In this document: one piece after another, positions 4,925 through 8,105 of the stretch
Layout: each line of letters opens with the position of its first letter
Numbering within the stretch: the first letter of the stretch is position 1
From: Pseudomonadota bacterium
GTDB taxonomy: Bacteria; Pseudomonadota; Gammaproteobacteria; Burkholderiales; Burkholderiaceae_D
Direction: 5' to 3'
Assembly: GCA_023416415.1 (NCBI GenBank)
Contig: JAEZHR010000423.1
Location: 1-8,105, forward strand
DNA length: 8,105 nucleotides
Position numbers and translations under genes: made by a program
Notes under the pieces: generated by a model
The model's database searches: none
What the model was told of the DNA's origin: nothing
Seen by the model: only the letters and a program-made list of their open reading frames with translations

Positions 4925-7485
4925 CAGGCCGCCTCCTTCGTGCGCTCGGCAATCCAGGCCAGCGCCTCTTCCACCTGATCGACGAGAATCAGGCACAGAT
5001 CACCCGGGTTCAATCCGGCCAGAGCGCAGTCGATCGCCGCCATTTCACCGCGAATCTCGCGGATCTCGCGCGTGCGTCCGGCGTTCGCGAGACCTTCGCG
5101 CAGCAGACCGATGACTTCGCCGTCCGTCCGTCCACGCTGGCACTGGTCTTCGTACAGGATGACCTGGTCGAACACGTCGCCAAGGATGCGCGTCTGGCCG
5201 CGCAGATCGTCGTCGCGCCGATCGCCGGCGCCGCTGATGACCACCGTGCGCGTGCGCGCGGGCAGGACGGATACCGCCTGTACCAGCGCCTGCATGGCGT
5301 CGATGTTGTGGCCGTAGTCGGCGATGATGGTGGCCCCACGGTAGCTGAAGCGATTGAAGCGGCCGGGCGCGCTGCGCGTGTCGGATACGAAGCTGCACAA
5401 AGCGCTGCGGATGACGCTCCATTCGATGCCAAGGGCCCAGGCCGCGCCCATGGCGGCCATCACGTTTTCGATCTGGAAGGCGATCAGCCCGCCGGCCGTC
5501 AGCGGTATTTCCGCCAGCGGCAGGGCTTGCATGCTCGAACCTTCGGCGGCAACGATCATGTCGCTGTCGCGGAATACGACGCGTCCGCCGGCTTCGCGGT
5601 GCGCCGCCAGCACCGGGTGCGTTCCATCGCTTGCAAAGAAACACACTCTGCCCGGGCAGACGGATGCCATGCCTGCAGTGAGCGGATCGGCCGCGTTCAG
5701 CACCGCCGTTCCATGCAGTGCCACGTGCTGCACGATGACCTGCTTGACGGCTGCCAGCTGCTCGACGGTTTCGATGTGGTTCATGCCGAGGTGGTCGCCC
5801 GCGCCGATATTGGTGACGACGGCAACGTCGCAGCGATCGAACGCCAGACCTTCGCGCAGCAATCCGCCGCGCGCGGTTTCCAGTACGGCCGCGTCGGCGT
5901 CCGGATGCATGAGCACGCTGCGCGCACTGCGCGGACCGCTGCAGTCGCCGCTGTCGATCTGCTGGCCGGCGACGAAGACGCCGTCGGTGCCGGTCATGCC
6001 GACGCGCCGTCCGGTCTGTGCCAGGATATGGGCAATCAGCTTGACGGTCGTGGTCTTGCCGTTGGTGCCGGTGACGGCCACGACCGGGATGCGGCCGTTT
6101 TCACCGGGGGCGAACATCGCATCGATGATGGCTTCTCCGACTGCACGTCCCTTGCCGGAGGACGGCTGCAGGTGCATGCGTAGGCCGGGTGCGGCGTTGA
6201 CTTCCACGATGCCGCCGCCTTGCCGTTCCAGCGGGTAGCGTACCGATTCGCACACCACGTCCACGCCGCAGATGTCCAGACCCACGGCCTGTGCCGCTTC
6301 CACTGCGCGCGCCGCAACTTCGGGATGCACTTCGTCGGTGACGTCGTTGGCGCTGCCGCCGGTACTGAGATTGGCATTGTGGCGCAGGGTGACGCGTGTG
6401 CCAGCTGCGGGAATGCTGTCAGGCGTGAAGCCCTGCGCGGCCAGCACCGAGCGGGCAATGTCGTCGAGGCGAATGCGGGTCAGCGAGGTGGCATGGCCGT
6501 CGCTGCGGCACGGATCGCGATTGACGTCCTCGATCAGCTCGCGGATCGTGCGTACGCCATCGCCGGTCACCCGAGGCGGCTCGCGATGGGCGGCAGCAAC
6601 CAGCCGGTCGCCGACCACCAGCAGGCGAAAATCCTCGCCTGGCAGGTAGCGCTCCACGATCACTTCATCGCTGATCGCGCGCGCCGTCTCCCATGCCGCC
6701 AATACTTCCTCGCGGGTGGAAAGATTGACCGCCACGCCCTTGCCCTGATTGCCGTCGCGCGGTTTGACCACGACCCGGCCACCCAGCGCCTGTGCGGTTT
6801 CCCAGGCTTCGTCCGCGCTCGTCGCGGGACGGCCTTCGGGCACTGGCACACCTGCGTCGCGCAGCAGCATTTTGGTCAGGTCCTTGTCCTGCGCAATGGT
6901 TTCGGCGATGGCGTCGGTGCTGTCGCTTTCCGCCGCCTGAATGCGGCGCTGGCGGCTGCCCCAGCCGAACTGGACCAGGCTGCCATCGGTCAGGCGCCGG
7001 AACGGAATGTCGCGCGCAACGGCGGCTGCGACGATGGCGCCGGTACTGGGGCCGAGGCGGATGTCCTCGTCCAGTTCGCGCAGACGCGCGATGGCGGCTT
7101 CAAGGTCGAACGCAGCTTGGGTCAGCAAGGACGTGCAGCATTCATGCGCCAGCGCCAGCGCGAGCCGGCCCACATCTTCTTCGCTGTACTCGACCGCCAC
7201 CTGGAATACGCCCCGGGTGGCGGTGGCGATCGTGCGGCCGAATTCGACGCTGCAGCCGGCTTGCTGCTGCAGGCTCAGGGTGAGTCGCTCCAGCAGCCCG
7301 GGCAGCGAAAGCGCTGCCTCGGCCGGCAGGGCGAGGTTCGGGAACAGGGCTGCCAGGCGCGCGCGCACGCCCGGCTCAGCGGGGACGGATTGCTCAGATT
7401 CGGGACAGTGCAGCGTCGCTTCCACAAGCGTGCGCGAGCTCCAGCGATTGGGGCCGCGCAAGGACCGGATCTGCGTGATTTCCAT
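4924..7485 (-). CDS. cphA: Cyanophycin synthetase (CphA), full length
   Basis: An 853-residue enzyme, the usual length. It polymerises L-Asp into a backbone and adds L-Arg to each side chain, using ATP at two sites, and forms cytoplasmic storage granules. The N-domain (about 1-160) opens with the typical LRGPNRWS (9-16). The ATP-grasp domain (about 160-465) carries KDLTKMLLRDAGVPVP (201-216), KPRDGNQGKGVAVN (241-254), RHNANLSTGG (368-377) and EVNAAPGLRMHL (428-439). The Mur-ligase-like domain has the P-loop TGTNGKTTT (472-480), ETARGG (536-541), N559 with D564-H565, K581, ENVMAA (673-678), APGRF (706-710) and DYGHN (723-727), so both halves look active. The ATG at 7485 has GAGGAAG at 7493-7499. 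It follows the related cphA' gene, whose frame overlaps the first 92 bases, and is coupled to the ABC gene by TGATG. Confidence 0.95.
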   Translation of the reverse strand: MEITQIRSLRGPNRWSSRTLVEATLHCPESEQSVPAEPGVRARLAALFPNLALPAEAALSLPGLLERLTLSLQQQAGCSVEFGRTIATATRGVFQVAVEYSEEDVGRLALALAHECCTSLLTQAAFDLEAAIARLRELDEDIRLGPSTGAIVAAAVARDIPFRRLTDGSLVQFGWGSRQRRIQAAESDSTDAIAETIAQDKDLTKMLLRDAGVPVPEGRPATSADEAWETAQALGGRVVVKPRDGNQGKGVAVNLSTREEVLAAWETARAISDEVIVERYLPGEDFRLLVVGDRLVAAAHREPPRVTGDGVRTIRELIEDVNRDPCRSDGHATSLTRIRLDDIARSVLAAQGFTPDSIPAAGTRVTLRHNANLSTGGSANDVTDEVHPEVAARAVEAAQAVGLDICGVDVVCESVRYPLERQGGGIVEVNAAPGLRMHLQPSSGKGRAVGEAIIDAMFAPGENGRIPVVAVTGTNGKTTTVKLIAHILAQTGRRVGMTGTDGVFVAGQQIDSGDCSGPRSARSVLMHPDADAAVLETARGGLLREGLAFDRCDVAVVTNIGAGDHLGMNHIETVEQLAAVKQVIVQHVALHGTAVLNAADPLTAGMASVCPGRVCFFASDGTHPVLAAHREAGGRVVFRDSDMIVAAEGSSMQALPLAEIPLTAGGLIAFQIENVMAAMGAAWALGIEWSVIRSALCSFVSDTRSAPGRFNRFSYRGATIIADYGHNIDAMQALVQAVSVLPARTRTVVISGAGDRRDDDLRGQTRILGDVFDQVILYEDQCQRGRTDGEVIGLLREGLANAGRTREIREIRGEMAAIDCALAGLNPGDLCLILVDQVEEALAWIAERTKEAA
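4932..4938 (-). promoter_or_regulatory. Shine-Dalgarno deciding the ABC transporter start
   Basis: On the minus strand AAGGAGG lies inside the end of cphA, 7 bases before the ATG at 4924. This near-perfect site and the TGATG overlap fix the transporter start at 4924 rather than at the upstream in-frame ATG at 4996. Confidence 0.75.
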
Positions 7486-8105
7486 GTACTGTCTTCCTCG
7501 ATGGAATGGTGCGTTGAGCCGACCAGGCCTGGACCAGGTCGGGGAGGCGGACGGTCGGGGCGATCGTTGCGTCGAAGCTGCTCAGGGCGGCGGCAATGGC
7601 GTCCGGCTCCACGCCGCAGGCCCAGGCGGCGCCGGCGGCAGCCAGCAAGGCATCCGGCCGGGTCCGCACGGCAGACGCCACGGGAATCGCGACGCCGCGC
7701 GTGCCGTGTACAAACTCCAGCTGGCCTTCGCGCAGGCATACCGCACGGCCGCCGCCCTCGAGGTGGGCCGCAATGCGCGGATGGTCGGCAGGACCGTAGA
7801 AAATGACTTCGCCGTCGCACAGCGATGCCAGATCGGCTACCCGGGCGTCGGCGGCGTTCAGGACCGCCGCGCCCTCGGGCAGCACGACGTCGACCTGGGT
7901 GCGGCTGACGGTCATCATGCGCTCGGCATCGTTGATGTCGAACTCGGGCAGGGTGTCGCGCTCGCCCAGTCCGGTGACCACGCCGACCTGACAGCGGTCG
8001 TAGCCGAGACCCTCGGCAACGATCGTGTGATGACCGTTTTCGATTACCGCCGTGTCGATGTTCGGATTGCGCAGCACGCGGCGGGCACCTTCCCAGTTGG
8101 CGCTG
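7394..8105 (-). CDS. cphA': Second cyanophycin-synthetase-like protein (CphA'), C-terminal part, degenerate and short Mur-ligase region
   Basis: The last 236 residues of a gene entering from the right edge. They align without gaps to the Mur-ligase central domain of the downstream CphA for a long stretch: ANWEGARRVLRNP against CphA SARSVLMHP, EGLGYDRCQVGVVT against EGLAFDRCDVAVVT, and GAAVLNAAD against GTAVLNAAD. Signature residues differ. CphA ETARGG is ENGHHT, CphA N559 is Gly, H565 is Thr and K581 is Ser. After the segment matching CphA position 700 the protein diverges. It lacks counterparts of APGRF and DYGHN, so the C-terminal lobe is absent. The C-terminal Mur site is therefore probably inactive. 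The name follows the cphA'-cphA pair described in betaproteobacteria. The TGA at 7394-7396 lies 92 bases inside cphA, and the last 30 or so residues resemble nothing I recognise. The ATP-grasp part lies outside the window. Confidence 0.8.
   Translation of the reverse strand, partial: SANWEGARRVLRNPNIDTAVIENGHHTIVAEGLGYDRCQVGVVTGLGERDTLPEFDINDAERMMTVSRTQVDVVLPEGAAVLNAADARVADLASLCDGEVIFYGPADHPRIAAHLEGGGRAVCLREGQLEFVHGTRGVAIPVASAVRTRPDALLAAAGAAWACGVEPDAIAAALSSFDATIAPTVRLPDLVQAWSAQRTIPSRKTVHGNHADPVLARPQSLELAHACGSDAALSRI
7493..7499 (-). promoter_or_regulatory. Ribosome binding site of cphA inside the cphA' reading frame
   Basis: GAGGAAG on the minus strand, with its GAGG core about 10-11 bases before the cphA ATG at 7485. 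It lies within the 3' part of the cphA' frame, so the two genes have no untranslated spacer and cphA translation may depend on cphA' translation. Confidence 0.55.

Noticed and set aside
4922..4996. Upstream in-frame ATG at 4996 for the ABC transporter
   Set aside because: It would add 24 residues of Arg/Gly-rich sequence overlapping cphA by 73 bases. The ATG at 4924 has a near-perfect Shine-Dalgarno and a TGATG overlap.
4363..6183. Long open frame on the plus strand (606 codons) opposite the ABC transporter and cphA
   Set aside because: It lies antisense to two genes with complete family motifs. Its translation is Arg/Ala/Gly-rich with no recognisable domain, as expected of a shadow frame in GC-rich DNA.
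6220..7806. Long open frame on the plus strand (528 codons) opposite cphA and cphA'
   Set aside because: It is antisense to the ATP-grasp and N-terminal coding parts of cphA, low-complexity in composition, and has no family resemblance.
1..8105. CRISPR arrays, tRNA or rRNA genes, insertion sequences, attachment sites
   Set aside because: Reading by eye found no regularly spaced repeats, transposase-like proteins, terminal inverted repeats or tRNA-like folds. The window is almost fully occupied by protein genes.

Overview
The window is high-GC, densely coding bacterial DNA. Its gene families and layout point to a betaproteobacterium, most likely of the order Burkholderiales. The indicators are a sulfite reductase beginning MYRYDQYDH, a CysB of 313 residues, and tandem cyanophycin synthetase genes followed by an ABC transporter and a DUF1854 protein. 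The genus cannot be fixed from the sequence alone.

Left part (1-2084), sulfur assimilation. The 5' end of cysI (nitrite/sulfite reductase hemoprotein, minus strand, cut by the window edge) lies 9 bases downstream of a TauE/SafE-family anion permease gene on the same strand. The cysB-type LysR regulator gene runs divergently on the plus strand. The 112-base divergent spacer (1031-1142) is AT-rich against the GC-rich background. It holds plausible face-to-face promoters, an AATAA-N9-TTATT inverted repeat, and a perfect 8-bp dyad containing a LysR-type T-N11-A box just upstream of cysB. The simplest reading is that CysB senses sulfur status and controls both the permease-cysI operon and itself.

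Middle spacer (2085-2192). cysB and the neighbouring operon converge here. The spacer has weak GC-rich inverted repeats but no convincing U-tract terminator.

Right part (2193-8105, minus strand), cyanophycin operon. In transcription order it holds the 3' end of a first cyanophycin-synthetase-like gene (cphA', entering from the right edge), a full-length cphA (853 aa), an exporter-type ABC transporter with an unusual N-terminal extension (755 aa), and a small DUF1854 protein (155 aa). cphA to ABC and ABC to DUF1854 are joined by overlapping stop/start codons with good Shine-Dalgarno sequences, so the set is almost certainly one translationally coupled operon. CphA makes the storage polymer multi-L-arginyl-poly-L-aspartate from Asp, Arg and ATP. 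The ABC transporter and DUF1854 protein are recurrent but, to my knowledge, functionally uncharacterised companions of cyanophycin genes.

Most interesting points: the CphA' C-terminal part has lost several Mur-ligase signature residues and the whole C-terminal lobe that CphA retains; its reading frame overruns the start of cphA by 92 bases; and the ABC transporter fuses a PH-like domain and a Cys4-type zinc ribbon to a type I exporter core. No RNA genes, CRISPR arrays, insertion sequences or other mobile elements were seen.
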